Source of the DNA: Chloroflexota bacterium
GTDB taxonomy: Bacteria > Chloroflexota > Dehalococcoidia > Tepidiformales > Tepidiformaceae
Direction of reading: 5' to 3'
Length of the DNA: 61,509 bases
NCBI GenBank assembly: GCA_026702615.1
Contig: JAPPBY010000027.1
Span: forward strand, 1-61,509
The notes below the pieces were generated by a model. That model ran no database searches, was not told where the DNA came from, and saw only the letters and a list, made by a program, of their open reading frames with translations. Below are positions 8,046 to 16,672 of the stretch, piece by piece (positions within the stretch are counted from its first letter, which is position 1; each line of letters opens with the position of its first letter). A program made the translations under genes and the position numbers.

Positions 8046-9241
8046 GCATCGAGATCGACCCGACCGGGACCGCGACCAGTCCCGCGGGATACCGCGCGGG
8101 CGCCACCTACGCAGGAATCAAGACCTACGGCGAGAACAAGCTCGACCTTGGCATCCTCCTCTCCGACCACCCTGCCACTGCGGCCGGTGTCTTCACGGTC
8201 ACACGCCTCCATGGCGCTGCCATCGATGTTGACCGCGAGCGGCTAGCGGGAGGCGAAGGGCGGGCGGTTGTCGTGAACAGCGGCAATGCCAACGACAGCA
8301 CCGGCGAGCGCGGCGTCAGCGATGCCTATCGCATGGCCGAGCTGGCCGCGCAGAAGGTGGGCATTCCCGCCGAAGCGATGTTCGTCTGCCACACGGGCGT
8401 CATCGGCCACTACCTGCCCATGGACAAGATCGAGGCCGGAATCGAGGCCATCGAGCTATCCGATGACGCCGGCGCAGACTTCGCCCGCGCCATCATGACG
8501 ACCGACCTCGTGCCCAAGCACTGCTCCGTGCGCTTCGGGCCGTACACCCTCGGTGGCTGCGCCAAGGGCTCGGGCATGATTCATCCGAATATGGCGACCA
8601 TGCTCGCCTACCTCACGACCGACGCCCCCATTGCCCGAGATACCCTGCAGACGGCTCTCTCCGAGGCGACCGACCGCAGCTTCAACCTCATCACGGTCGA
8701 CGGCGACACCAGCCCCAGCGACACGGTCCTCCTCTTCGCGAACGGCGCCGCCGGTGGCGAGACGATCATCCCCGGCAGCGAGCACTACGATGCCTTCCGC
8801 GAGGCCCTCGACGCCGTCTGCATCCACCTCGCGAAGGCCATCGCCCGCGACGGCGAAGGCGCCACGAGGCTTATCGAGATCACGGTCAATGGAGCCGCCT
8901 CGGACGCCGATGCCCGCCGCCTTGTGCGCGATATCGGCACCTCCCCCCTGGTCAAGACCGCCGTCCACGGCGCCGACCCCAACTGGGGCCGCATCGTCGG
9001 CGTCATCGGGCGCTCTGATGTCGCCATCGTGGAGGAGGCCGTGACCGTCGCCGTCTGCGGCCGCCAGCTCTTCGAGCGCACCGTGCCCATCCCCTACGAG
9101 GAGGCCGAGGTCTCCCGGGCCATGTCCGGCGACGAGGTCACGATCGAAGTCTCCCTTGGCGCCGGGGATGCGAGCGCCACGGGCTGGACCTGCGACTTCA
9201 GCGCCGACTACATCCGCATCAACGCCGACTACACGACGTGA
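8042..9241 (+). CDS. argJ: Bifunctional ornithine acetyltransferase / N-acetylglutamate synthase
   Basis: A 399-residue ArgJ, which transfers the acetyl group from N-acetylornithine to glutamate and so recycles it. The self-cleavage site is visible in HPNMATMLAY, where T186 becomes the N-terminal nucleophile of the beta chain; KGSGMIHPN precedes it, and TAVHGADPNWGRI and the C-terminal tyrosine-rich end are typical. It starts at GTG 8042, overlapping the argC stop, and ends with a GTGA overlap into argB. Presence of argJ implies the cyclic arginine pathway; whether it is bi- or monofunctional cannot be read here. Confidence 0.96.
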   Translation: MSIEIDPTGTATSPAGYRAGATYAGIKTYGENKLDLGILLSDHPATAAGVFTVTRLHGAAIDVDRERLAGGEGRAVVVNSGNANDSTGERGVSDAYRMAELAAQKVGIPAEAMFVCHTGVIGHYLPMDKIEAGIEAIELSDDAGADFARAIMTTDLVPKHCSVRFGPYTLGGCAKGSGMIHPNMATMLAYLTTDAPIARDTLQTALSEATDRSFNLITVDGDTSPSDTVLLFANGAAGGETIIPGSEHYDAFREALDAVCIHLAKAIARDGEGATRLIEITVNGAASDADARRLVRDIGTSPLVKTAVHGADPNWGRIVGVIGRSDVAIVEEAVTVAVCGRQLFERTVPIPYEEAEVSRAMSGDEVTIEVSLGAGDASATGWTCDFSADYIRINADYTT

Positions 9242-10017
9242 GCAGCCAGCGCCCTCTTGTCATCAAGGTGGGTGGCAGCACCCTCGGCGCCGCCGACACG
9301 ACCTTTCATGACATCGCCGCCCTCGACCGCGCCGGTGAACGCCCCATCGTCGTCCACGGCGGCGGCGCCGAAGCCAGCCGCTGGCTCGACGCGATGGGCA
9401 TCGAGAGCCGCTTCATCGATGGCCTGCGCGCCACCGACGAGCGAGCACTGCCCGTCATCGTGGCCGTCTTCGCGGGACTCGTGAACAAGCGAGTCGTCTC
9501 CGCCCTGAACGCCGCCGGCGCCCGCGGCGCCGGCCTCTCCGGCGCCGACGGGCGCACGCTCGAGTGCGAGCAGCGCCGCCCTGAGCTGGGGTTCGTCGGG
9601 ACGCCCGTCGCCGCCCATCCCGAGGCCGTGCTCGCCCTCCGCGATGCTGGCTTCGTGCCGGTTGTCAGCCCCGTCGGCTACGTACCTGGCGAGGAGGGCG
9701 ACCAGCTCGTGAACGTGAACGCCGACGAGGCCGCCGGCTGGATCGCCAGCGCCGTCGACGCCCGCGAGCTCGTCTTCCTGACCGATGTCGAGGGGGTGCG
9801 TGGCGAGGACGGCGCCGTCATTCCCGAACTCGATGCTGCTGCGGTGGCCGCGCTGCGCGAATCGGGCGTCATCGCCGGCGGCATGATCCCCAAGACCGAC
9901 GCCTGCCTCCTCGCCGCCCGGCTCGGCGTCCCCAGCCACATCATCGACGGGCGCGTCCCCCGCGCCCTCCTCGACCGCGAGGGCCTCGGGACGGTCTTCC
10001 CGCCTGCTCGTCCCTGA
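9238..10017 (+). CDS. argB: Acetylglutamate kinase
   Basis: A 259-residue amino-acid kinase that phosphorylates N-acetylglutamate. N-terminal KVGGSTLGA is the phosphate-binding strand, VHGGGAEASRWL the substrate loop, and FLTDVEGV and GGMIPKTDAC the nucleotide-binding segments. It lacks the roughly 20-residue N-terminal helix typical of hexameric, arginine-inhibited enzymes, so feedback inhibition by arginine may be absent (inference). GTG 9238 overlaps the argJ stop. Confidence 0.94.
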   Translation: MSSQRPLVIKVGGSTLGAADTTFHDIAALDRAGERPIVVHGGGAEASRWLDAMGIESRFIDGLRATDERALPVIVAVFAGLVNKRVVSALNAAGARGAGLSGADGRTLECEQRRPELGFVGTPVAAHPEAVLALRDAGFVPVVSPVGYVPGEEGDQLVNVNADEAAGWIASAVDARELVFLTDVEGVRGEDGAVIPELDAAAVAALRESGVIAGGMIPKTDACLLAARLGVPSHIIDGRVPRALLDREGLGTVFPPARP

Positions 10018-10044
10018 CCGCAGGGCCCGTACACGGGCGCGGCG

Positions 10045-10050
10045 TACAAT
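10045..10050 (+). promoter_or_regulatory. Possible internal -10 (TACAAT) for argD
   Basis: TACAAT is a five-of-six -10 match, 45 bases before the argD start and its AGGAG site. No -35 match stands out. A short GCCCG/CGGGC hairpin lies just before it. Confidence 0.35.
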
Positions 10051-10095
10051 CCCCATCCCGACCCAACCTAACCCCCGACAGGAGCCCGAAACGGC

Positions 10096-11286
10096 ATGAG
10101 CGACTGGATCGAACGCGACAGCAAGTACCTCTTTCAGAACTACGGCCGCCAGCCGATCGTGCTCGAGCGTGGCGAGGGATCGCGCGTCTGGGACAGCGAG
10201 GGCAATGAGTACCTCGACTTCGTCGGTGGCCTTGCCGTCACCTCGCTGGGCCACTCCCACCCCGCTGTCACCGCCGCCGCCTCCGCCCAGGCGGAGCAGC
10301 TGATCCACGTCTCCAACCTCTACTACACGACGCCGATGATCGAGCTGGCCGAGCTCCTCGTGGAGAACTCGCCCCTCGACCGCGTCTTCTTCTGCAACTC
10401 CGGCGCCGAGGCGATCGAGGCCGCCATCAAGGTCGCGCGCCGCTGGGGGCACGATGAGCAGGGCGGGAAGCACGGCATCATCGCCATGCAGGACGGCTTC
10501 CACGGACGCAGCCTCGGCGCCCTTGCTGCGACCGGCACCGCCCGCTACCGCGAACCGTTCGAGCCCCTGCCCACCGGCTTCAGCCACGTCCCGTGGAACG
10601 ACCTCGATGCCCTCCGCGAGGCCACCGACGACAACACCGTTGCCGTTCTCATGGAGCCCATCCAGGGCGAGGGAGGCGTGAACGCCCCCGCTCCTGGCTA
10701 CCTGCAGGGCGTCCGCGACTGGTGCGACGAGAACGGCCTCCTCCTCATACTCGACGAGATCCAGTCCGGTATCGGCCGAACCGGGACCCTCTGGGCGCAC
10801 GAGCAGGATGGCATCGAGCCCGACATCATGTGCGTGGCCAAGGGCCTCGCCGGCGGCCTCCCCATCGGCGCGGTGCTCGCCCGCGAGGAGCTCGCCGGCC
10901 ACCTCGTCCCCGGGGACCACGGCACGACCTTCGGCGCGAACCCCGTCGCGACCGCCGCCGGTGTCGCCGTTCTCCGCCACATCTTCGAGAACGACGTGCT
11001 TGCCGCCGCCCGCCGCGCTTCCGACCGGCTCGTCGCCCGCCTGAGCGCGATGGAGGACCGGCTCCCCGCGGTTACCGAGGTGCGCGGTCGCGGCCTGTTG
11101 CTCGCCGTCAGCCTCTCCAGTGAGGCCGCCGCCGGCGTCGTCACGCTCTGCCGCGAGCGCGGCCTGCTCGTGAATAACGTGCGTCCCGACCGCATCCGCC
11201 TGATGCCCGCCCTCATCGTCGGCGACGACGAGATCGACCGCGCCTGCGACATCCTCGAGGAGGCCATCCAGTTAGCGACCTCGTAA
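10096..11286 (+). CDS. argD: Acetylornithine aminotransferase
   Basis: A 396-residue class III PLP aminotransferase converting N-acetylglutamate semialdehyde to N-acetylornithine. The PLP lysine is K249 in CVAKGLAGG; the GAEAIEAAIK, FHGRSLGALA and GEGGV segments and the DEIQSGIGRTG strand are all present. It starts at ATG 10096 behind an AGGAG site. The 78-base gap from argB contains a TACAAT hexamer, so a second promoter inside the cluster is possible. Its stop overlaps the next small gene by one base. Confidence 0.95.
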   Translation: MSDWIERDSKYLFQNYGRQPIVLERGEGSRVWDSEGNEYLDFVGGLAVTSLGHSHPAVTAAASAQAEQLIHVSNLYYTTPMIELAELLVENSPLDRVFFCNSGAEAIEAAIKVARRWGHDEQGGKHGIIAMQDGFHGRSLGALAATGTARYREPFEPLPTGFSHVPWNDLDALREATDDNTVAVLMEPIQGEGGVNAPAPGYLQGVRDWCDENGLLLILDEIQSGIGRTGTLWAHEQDGIEPDIMCVAKGLAGGLPIGAVLAREELAGHLVPGDHGTTFGANPVATAAGVAVLRHIFENDVLAAARRASDRLVARLSAMEDRLPAVTEVRGRGLLLAVSLSSEAAAGVVTLCRERGLLVNNVRPDRIRLMPALIVGDDEIDRACDILEEAIQLATS

Positions 11287-11564
11287 TGGGTCTGCTGCTT
11301 GCCCTCGGCACGCTCGCGTCCGTCGGCGTGGCGGGCGTGGGCTTGCGGTTGCTGCTTGCCGCCCGCGCCTCCGACGCCGCCATCGCCCCTCCCGCGACGC
11401 TCGTCCTGGGAAGCGTGGCCGCCGGCGCCATAGGCCTCGCCTTCACCCCCTTCGCGCTGGCGGGTTCCCTCCCCACAGCCCTTGGCGTGGTCGTCTTCGT
11501 GCTGGTTCTGGTCGCGCTCGCAAGCACCGTTGGGGCCTGGACAGTGCTCCGGCGGGTGTTCTGA
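11286..11564 (+). CDS. Small membrane protein of unknown function
   Basis: A 92-residue, strongly hydrophobic protein with three predicted membrane segments (near residues 2-22, 36-58 and 66-88) and almost no loops. I do not recognise a family. Its ATG shares the last base of the argD stop (TAATG), and argG follows 60 bases later, so it is probably co-transcribed with the arginine genes. Composition matches its neighbours, so it looks resident rather than transferred. An arginine-linked transport or regulatory role would be speculation. Confidence 0.65.
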   Translation: MGLLLALGTLASVGVAGVGLRLLLAARASDAAIAPPATLVLGSVAAGAIGLAFTPFALAGSLPTALGVVVFVLVLVALASTVGAWTVLRRVF

Positions 11565-11623
11565 CTGCCGCACGAGCGGCGGGCGCGCTACGCTTGGGGG
11601 ACTAGACCGAAAGGCAGGCCCGC

Positions 11624-12868
11624 GTGCCCAAACTCGTTCTCGCCTACAGCGGCGGCCTCGATACCACGACGGCGATCACCTGGCTCACGAAAGAGCGCGG
11701 CTACGACGTCGTCGCCCTCAACATCGACGTGGGCATGAGCCGCGAGCAGGCCATGCTCGAAGAGCGCGGCCTCGCCGCCGGCGCCGCCAAGGTCATCGTC
11801 GAGGACGCGCGCGAGGACTTCCTTCGCTACTTCGCCTTCCCCGCCCTCGCCGCCGGCGCGCTCTACCAGGACGCCTACCCTCTCGCGACTGCTCTCGCAC
11901 GGCCGCTCATGGCCAAGCTGCTCGTCGATGTTGCGCACGACGAGGGCGCCGTCGCGGTCGCCCACGGCTGCACGGGCAAGGGCAACGATCAGGTCCGCTT
12001 CGATGTCGGCATTCGCACCCTCGACCCCGCCCTCGCCATCGTCGCCCCCACCCGCGAGGAGGCGATGTCCCGCGAGATGGAGATCGAGTACCTCCAGGAG
12101 CACGGCATCGCCCTAGCCTGGGAGGTCAAGGGTTCCTTCAGCATCGACGAGAACATCTGGGGCCGGAGCGTGGAGGCTGGCGTGCTCGAGGATCCCTGGA
12201 CCGCGCCCCCACCCGACGCCTACGTTTGGACGACCGCCCCCGAAGCCGCGCCCGCCGAGGGTGTCGACGTCGAGATCGGCTTCGAGAAGGGCTTCCCCGT
12301 GACCGTCGCCGGCGAGGCGCTCGCCCCGGTCGCCCTGGTTGAGCGCCTCAACGACCTCGGCGGCCAGCACGGGGTTGGCCGCGTCGACCACATCGAGGAC
12401 CGCCTCGTCGGCATCAAGAGCCGCGAAATCTACGAGGCGCCCGCCGCGACGATCCTCTTCGCCGCCCACCGCGCGCTGGAGACGATGACCCTCTCGAGAC
12501 AGCAGCAGAAGCTGAAGCGAGAGATCGCCGCCCAGTACGCCGAGCTAATCTACGACGGCCTTTGGTTCAGCGCCCATCACCAGGACCTCGCCGCCTACAC
12601 GGCCAGCACCCAGCGCTTCGTGAGCGGGCAGGTGCGTCTGCGCCTCCACCGCGGCGCCGTCACCGTGACCGGCCGCCGCGCCGAGTCCTCGCTCTACGAT
12701 CGGGCTCTCGCCACCTACGACCGCGAGGACGCGTTCGACCACGCATCGGCGGTCGGTTTCATCGACATCTGGGGGTTGCAGACGCGCGTGCAGGCCCGCC
12801 AGCAGCTGCTCGACCAGTTGCCCCAGGCCCTCCGCATCGCCCGACCCCGCGAGGAGGCGTCAGAGTGA
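11624..12868 (+). CDS. argG: Argininosuccinate synthase
   Basis: A 414-residue ArgG joining citrulline and aspartate with ATP. The PP-loop SGGLDTTT starts at residue 9, and HGCTGKGNDQVRF, GRSVEAGVLEDP and GRVDHIEDRLVGIKSRE follow in the standard order. It starts at GTG 11624; a TACGCT hexamer lies about 30 bases upstream. The expected partner argH is not found next to it; instead two unrelated-looking small genes follow, the first overlapping the argG stop by GTGA. Confidence 0.96.
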   Translation: MPKLVLAYSGGLDTTTAITWLTKERGYDVVALNIDVGMSREQAMLEERGLAAGAAKVIVEDAREDFLRYFAFPALAAGALYQDAYPLATALARPLMAKLLVDVAHDEGAVAVAHGCTGKGNDQVRFDVGIRTLDPALAIVAPTREEAMSREMEIEYLQEHGIALAWEVKGSFSIDENIWGRSVEAGVLEDPWTAPPPDAYVWTTAPEAAPAEGVDVEIGFEKGFPVTVAGEALAPVALVERLNDLGGQHGVGRVDHIEDRLVGIKSREIYEAPAATILFAAHRALETMTLSRQQQKLKREIAAQYAELIYDGLWFSAHHQDLAAYTASTQRFVSGQVRLRLHRGAVTVTGRRAESSLYDRALATYDREDAFDHASAVGFIDIWGLQTRVQARQQLLDQLPQALRIARPREEASE

Positions 12869-13218
12869 GCGCAGCGTCCGAAACGACCACGATCAGCTAT
12901 CACGGCCCCGGCGATGGCGCCGAGCTCTGGGGCGGAACCCAGGCCGATTTCGTCCTCGACTGGCCAAACCGTCCGGCCCGGGAGGTCGCCGTCCTGCTGC
13001 AGGACGCCGCCGCCGAGGCGCTCGCGCAGGCAGCCTCTGCCGAGGATGGCCCCGACTTCCGCGCCGAGGCCGCTCGCGCCGTGGGCGAGGCCTGGCTGGA
13101 GGCGCAGCTTGAACGCGATGGGCGAGTCGACTCCATCGTCGTGATCTCCGCCGCCACCCTTGCCGAGCGGCCTGAGCTCGTCGCGGTGTCCCGCACGCTC
13201 GCCGCCGGCACGTCATGA
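12865..13218 (+). CDS. Hypothetical protein in arginine/leuS interval
   Basis: A 117-residue soluble, acidic, Ala-rich protein with no family I recognise. Its N-terminal half is strand-like (SYHGPGDGAELWGG) and the middle is helical and alanine-rich. It begins at GTG 12865 overlapping the argG stop and ends in an ATGA overlap with the next gene, so it is translated as part of the argG transcript. Codon use matches the arg genes, which argues for a real gene. Confidence 0.6.
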   Translation: MSAASETTTISYHGPGDGAELWGGTQADFVLDWPNRPAREVAVLLQDAAAEALAQAASAEDGPDFRAEAARAVGEAWLEAQLERDGRVDSIVVISAATLAERPELVAVSRTLAAGTS

Positions 13219-13784
13219 CCGAGGAGCGCCGCCGCGTTCCCGTTGACCAGGTCGGCAGGAGCCGTCCGTCTCCAATTGATCCTGGAGGTCCGGAACCCTG
13301 CGACTGCCCGCAACTCGACCGCAACGAGTGGCACGAGGTGGAGAGCGACTGGAGCGACATCGCTTTCGCGAAGATCGGCATCCCCGCCTTCCTCGGCGTC
13401 CCCATTGGCTTCTGGGCCAACCGGCGCAAGCTGGTCGCCCGCGCCGAGGCTGCCGGCAACGTCCCCGAGGACGCCATGTTGATCATGGGTCCTGGACGCC
13501 TGCGCCGTACGGTCATGATGGAGGTGGAGGACGCCGACACCTCCCGCCGCGACATCGTGACCCCCGGCGGCGTCGTTTTCACCCGGCTGTTGCCCGCCCC
13601 CTGGGGCCAGATGAAGACCATCGTGAAGGAAACCCGCGACATGGCCCGGGAGCGTTACGGCCGCAATCCCGCCGCCATCTGGGTCTGGTACCTCACCTGC
13701 CAGACCTGCTCCTCGGAACGCGACTTCGAGACGCTCTTCGTCGCGCACTACCCGAAGCGCCCCGCAACCAGGGATGCGGGATGA
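13215..13784 (+). CDS. Conserved-looking protein with CxC and CxxC motifs
   Basis: A 189-residue protein of unknown function. A CDC motif is at residues 29-31 and a CQTC motif at 162-165; four cysteines so placed could bind zinc or an iron-sulfur cluster (inference). The core is an alpha/beta-looking region with WSDIAFAKIGIPAFL, not assignable by eye. ATG 13215 overlaps the preceding stop. It is the last gene before leuS, separated from it by a 178-base leader region. It is not argH: the signature GSSxMPxKxNP is absent. Confidence 0.6.
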   Translation: MTEERRRVPVDQVGRSRPSPIDPGGPEPCDCPQLDRNEWHEVESDWSDIAFAKIGIPAFLGVPIGFWANRRKLVARAEAAGNVPEDAMLIMGPGRLRRTVMMEVEDADTSRRDIVTPGGVVFTRLLPAPWGQMKTIVKETRDMARERYGRNPAAIWVWYLTCQTCSSERDFETLFVAHYPKRPATRDAG

Positions 13785-13819
13785 CGCTCACCGCAGGCTT
13801 CGCTACCATCGTGAACACG

Positions 13820-13876
13820 ATGCATTCGATGTGGCCCGGTTCAAGGCTCGCCCTTCGACGGCCTCGCGGCGCTTAG
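13820..13876 (+). CDS. Possible leuS leader peptide
   Basis: An 18-codon ORF (MHSMWPGSRLALRRPRGA) between the preceding gene and leuS. A TACCAT hexamer ends ten bases before its ATG, and its stop codon lies in the loop of a strong hairpin. The same frame also opens at ATG 13781, overlapping the previous stop. It contains only two Leu codons, so a classical leucine attenuator is not established. Speculative. Confidence 0.2.
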   Translation: MHSMWPGSRLALRRPRGA

Positions 13877-13937
13877 CCGGCGAGGCCTCCCCCCAGACCT
13901 GCCCCCAGTTTCCTGCTGACCGGCCAACGCAGGCCGG
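13860..13937 (+). promoter_or_regulatory. Structured leader upstream of leuS (two hairpins)
   Basis: Hairpin 1 pairs GGCCTCGC (13860-13867) with GCGAGGCC (13880-13887), with extra pairing inside the loop. Hairpin 2 pairs CCGGCC (13920-13925) with GGCCGG (13932-13937) around a six-base loop, 25 bases before the leuS ATG. No U-run follows, so termination is not indicated; control of translation or mRNA stability is possible. No T-box consensus was found. Confidence 0.4.
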
Positions 13938-13962
13938 ACCCTCCCGCTGAACGAGGAGCTTC

Positions 13963-16401
13963 ATGGTAGATCGCTACGACCCGCACACCATCGAGCCGAA
14001 GTGGCGCGAGCGCTGGCAAGCCGATGGCATCGACCACGCCAGCGACGACGACGAGCGCCCGCCGTGGTACGTGCTCACGATGTTCCCCTACCCCTCGGGC
14101 GACTTCCACACGGGCCACTGGTACGCCATGACCCCCTCCGACTCCTTCGCCCGCTTCCGCCGCATGCAGGGGTACAACGTGCTCTTCCCCATGGGCTTCG
14201 ATGCGTTTGGCCTGCCCGCCGAGAACGCCGCCATCCAGCGCGGCCTCGACCCGAAGGAGTGGACCTATGGGAACATCGAGCGCATGCGCCAGCAGCTCCG
14301 CTCGATGGGCGCGAGCTTCGACTGGGAGCGCGAGATCGTCACCTGCGACCCCGAGTACTACCGCTGGACCCAGTGGTGGTTCCTGAAGCTGTACGAGCAG
14401 GGCCTTGCCTATCGCGCCGAGGCCGCCGCCAACTGGTGCCCCTGCTGCCAGACCGTGCTCGCCAACGAGCAGGTGCTCGATGGCCTCTGTGAGCGCTGCG
14501 ACGATCCTGTCGAACGCCGCTTCCTCACGCAGTGGTTCTTCCGCATCACCGCCTACGCCGAGGAGCTGCTGGATTTTGGCGGCATGGACTGGCCCGAGCG
14601 CGTCACCACCATGCAGCGGAACTGGATCGGTCGCTCGGAGGGAGCGAACCTGCGCTTCCCCGTCGATGTCGACGGGGTCGACGAGCCCTTGACGGTCTTC
14701 ACGACGCGCCCAGACACCGTCTACGGGGCCACCTTCATGGTGCTCGCGCCAGAGCACGAGCTTGTCGAGCGCATCACCACCGACGAGCAGCGCGAGGCCG
14801 TCGAGGCGTACGTTGCCGCCACCTCCCGCGTTGCCGAGATTGAGCGGCTCTCCACTGAGCGCAAGAAGACGGGCGTGTTCACGGGCGCGTACGCCGTCAA
14901 CCCGTTCAACGGCGACCGAATCCCCATCTGGATCGCCGACTACGTGCTCGTGACCTATGGGACCGGCGCGATCATGGCCGTCCCCGCGCACGACGAGCGC
15001 GACTTCGAATTCGCCCGCGACCACGGGCTCGACGTCGTGCCGGTCTTTGACCACCCCGAGATCGATGTGGACGTACCCCTCGAGGCCGCGTTCACGCAGG
15101 GTGGCGCGATGATCAACTCGGGCCCCTTCGACGGGACCCCGGCAAGCGACGCCATCCCCGCTGTCATCGCGCACGCGGAGGCGGAAGGCGCCGGCACAGG
15201 GGCGATCACCTACCGTCTGCGCGACTGGCTCATCTCGCGCCAGCGCTACTGGGGCACGCCCATCCCCATGATTCACTGCGATTCCTGCGGCGTGGTGCCC
15301 GTACCCGAGGAAGACCTCCCCGTCGTCCTCCCCGACGACGTGCACTTCGAGCCAACCGGTCAGTCGCCTCTGACGCAGATCGAGGAGTGGGTCAACGTCG
15401 ACTGTCCGCAGTGCGAGGCCACCGCTCGCCGCGAGACGGACACGCTCGACACCTTCATGTGCTCGAGCTGGTACCAGATGCGCTACGTCGACCCCCACAA
15501 CCCCGAGCGCCCCTTCTCGGCGGAAGCGATGCGCCAGTGGCTCCCGGTCGACCTGTACACGGGCGGCGCCGAGCACGCGGTCATGCACCTCCTCTACACG
15601 CGCTTCTTCTGGAAAGCGGCGCGCGACATGGGCATTGTCGAGGGCGACGAGCCGATGAAGCGCCTCTTCAACCAGGGCGTCATCCTCGGCCCCGACGGCA
15701 ACCGCATGTCCAAGAGCCGCGGCAATGTCGTCGCGCCCGACGACCTGGTTGCCCAGCACGGCGCCGACGCCTTCCGCTGCCAGCTCATGTTCGTCGGACC
15801 CTGGGACCAGGGAGGTCCCTACAACCCGAGCGGTATGCCCGGCATCGTTCGCTGGCTCAACCGCCTCTGGTCCGTTGCCACCGAGGCTCCTCCTGAGGCC
15901 GGGGACGGCGCCGAGTCACGCGAGCTCGTCGCCGCCACTCACCGCACCATCCGCGACGTCAGCAGCGACATCGAGGAGTTCCGCTTCAACACCGCCATCG
16001 CGCGCCTGATGGAGCTGACGACCGCCCTCTCCCGTGCGCGAGAGTCGGGTGGCGTCGACGGGGCCACCTGGGAACGCTCCCTCGAGACGCTGATCCTGCT
16101 GGCGGCGCCCCTCGCCCCCCACATCGCCGAGGAGCTCTGGGGCCGCCGCGGCAAGCCCTACAGCGTCCACCAGCAGGCCTGGCCCGAGTTCGACGAGTCA
16201 CTCGTCGTCGAGGAGACGGTTGAGATCGTCGTGCAGGTCAACGGCAGGGTGCGGGACCACCTCACCCTCCCCGTCGATGCCGGCGAGGACGACGCGCTCG
16301 CGGGTGCGCTGGCGAGCGACCGCGTGCAGGGTTGGGTCGAGGGCAAGGAGCCGCGGCGCGTGATCTACGTGCCCGGCAAGCTGCTCAACATCGTCGTCTA
16401 G
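13963..16401 (+). CDS. leuS: Leucyl-tRNA synthetase
   Basis: An 812-residue class I synthetase charging tRNA-Leu. The HIGH-equivalent HTGH is at residues 49-52, a zinc site (CPCC with CERC) at about 160-185, the editing domain in the middle, and the KMSKS-equivalent RMSKS at 581-585. The C-terminal anticodon-binding domain ends with VNGRVRDHLTLP and the short tail expected for bacterial LeuRS. The start ATG 13963 has an upstream GAGGAGCTT site. It converges on yggT. Confidence 0.97.
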   Translation: MVDRYDPHTIEPKWRERWQADGIDHASDDDERPPWYVLTMFPYPSGDFHTGHWYAMTPSDSFARFRRMQGYNVLFPMGFDAFGLPAENAAIQRGLDPKEWTYGNIERMRQQLRSMGASFDWEREIVTCDPEYYRWTQWWFLKLYEQGLAYRAEAAANWCPCCQTVLANEQVLDGLCERCDDPVERRFLTQWFFRITAYAEELLDFGGMDWPERVTTMQRNWIGRSEGANLRFPVDVDGVDEPLTVFTTRPDTVYGATFMVLAPEHELVERITTDEQREAVEAYVAATSRVAEIERLSTERKKTGVFTGAYAVNPFNGDRIPIWIADYVLVTYGTGAIMAVPAHDERDFEFARDHGLDVVPVFDHPEIDVDVPLEAAFTQGGAMINSGPFDGTPASDAIPAVIAHAEAEGAGTGAITYRLRDWLISRQRYWGTPIPMIHCDSCGVVPVPEEDLPVVLPDDVHFEPTGQSPLTQIEEWVNVDCPQCEATARRETDTLDTFMCSSWYQMRYVDPHNPERPFSAEAMRQWLPVDLYTGGAEHAVMHLLYTRFFWKAARDMGIVEGDEPMKRLFNQGVILGPDGNRMSKSRGNVVAPDDLVAQHGADAFRCQLMFVGPWDQGGPYNPSGMPGIVRWLNRLWSVATEAPPEAGDGAESRELVAATHRTIRDVSSDIEEFRFNTAIARLMELTTALSRARESGGVDGATWERSLETLILLAAPLAPHIAEELWGRRGKPYSVHQQAWPEFDESLVVEETVEIVVQVNGRVRDHLTLPVDAGEDDALAGALASDRVQGWVEGKEPRRVIYVPGKLLNIVV

Positions 16402-16414
16402 CGGGCGTCGAGCC

Positions 16415-16672
16415 TCAGTTCGAGACGCGGTTCACGACCCAGATCATCAGCCAGAGCACGATGATGACGACCATCGGGCTCAGGTCGATCATCCCCGTGC
16501 GCGGCATTGCGCGGCGTACCGGGTCGATCAGTGGGTCCGTGATCTGGTGGACGAGCCGAATGAGCGGATTCGTCCGCGAGATCGGGAACCAGCTCAGTAG
16601 CGCCCGCGCCACGATCGCCACGATGAGGATGTAGAGAAAGGCCCGGAACAGGTCGGCGATGACAGGGTTCAC
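16415..16672 (-). CDS. yggT: YggT family membrane protein
   Basis: An 85-residue protein with two membrane segments and the YggT repeat features (SWFPISRTNPLIRLV and ITDPLIDPVRRAMP). Family members sit beside proC/yggS and near cell-division genes and have a loosely defined role in membrane or osmotic physiology. GTG 16672 overlaps the proC stop (GTGA), giving the normal family length; the longer in-frame start would add 16 residues inside proC. Confidence 0.85.
   Translation of the reverse strand: MNPVIADLFRAFLYILIVAIVARALLSWFPISRTNPLIRLVHQITDPLIDPVRRAMPRTGMIDLSPMVVIIVLWLMIWVVNRVSN

Noticed and set aside
12865-13784. argH (argininosuccinate lyase)
   Set aside because: Neither product is long enough or carries the lyase signature; argH is not in this region.
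13785-13962. T-box riboswitch before leuS
   Set aside because: The AGGGTGGNACCGCG-type consensus is missing, and the leader is short.
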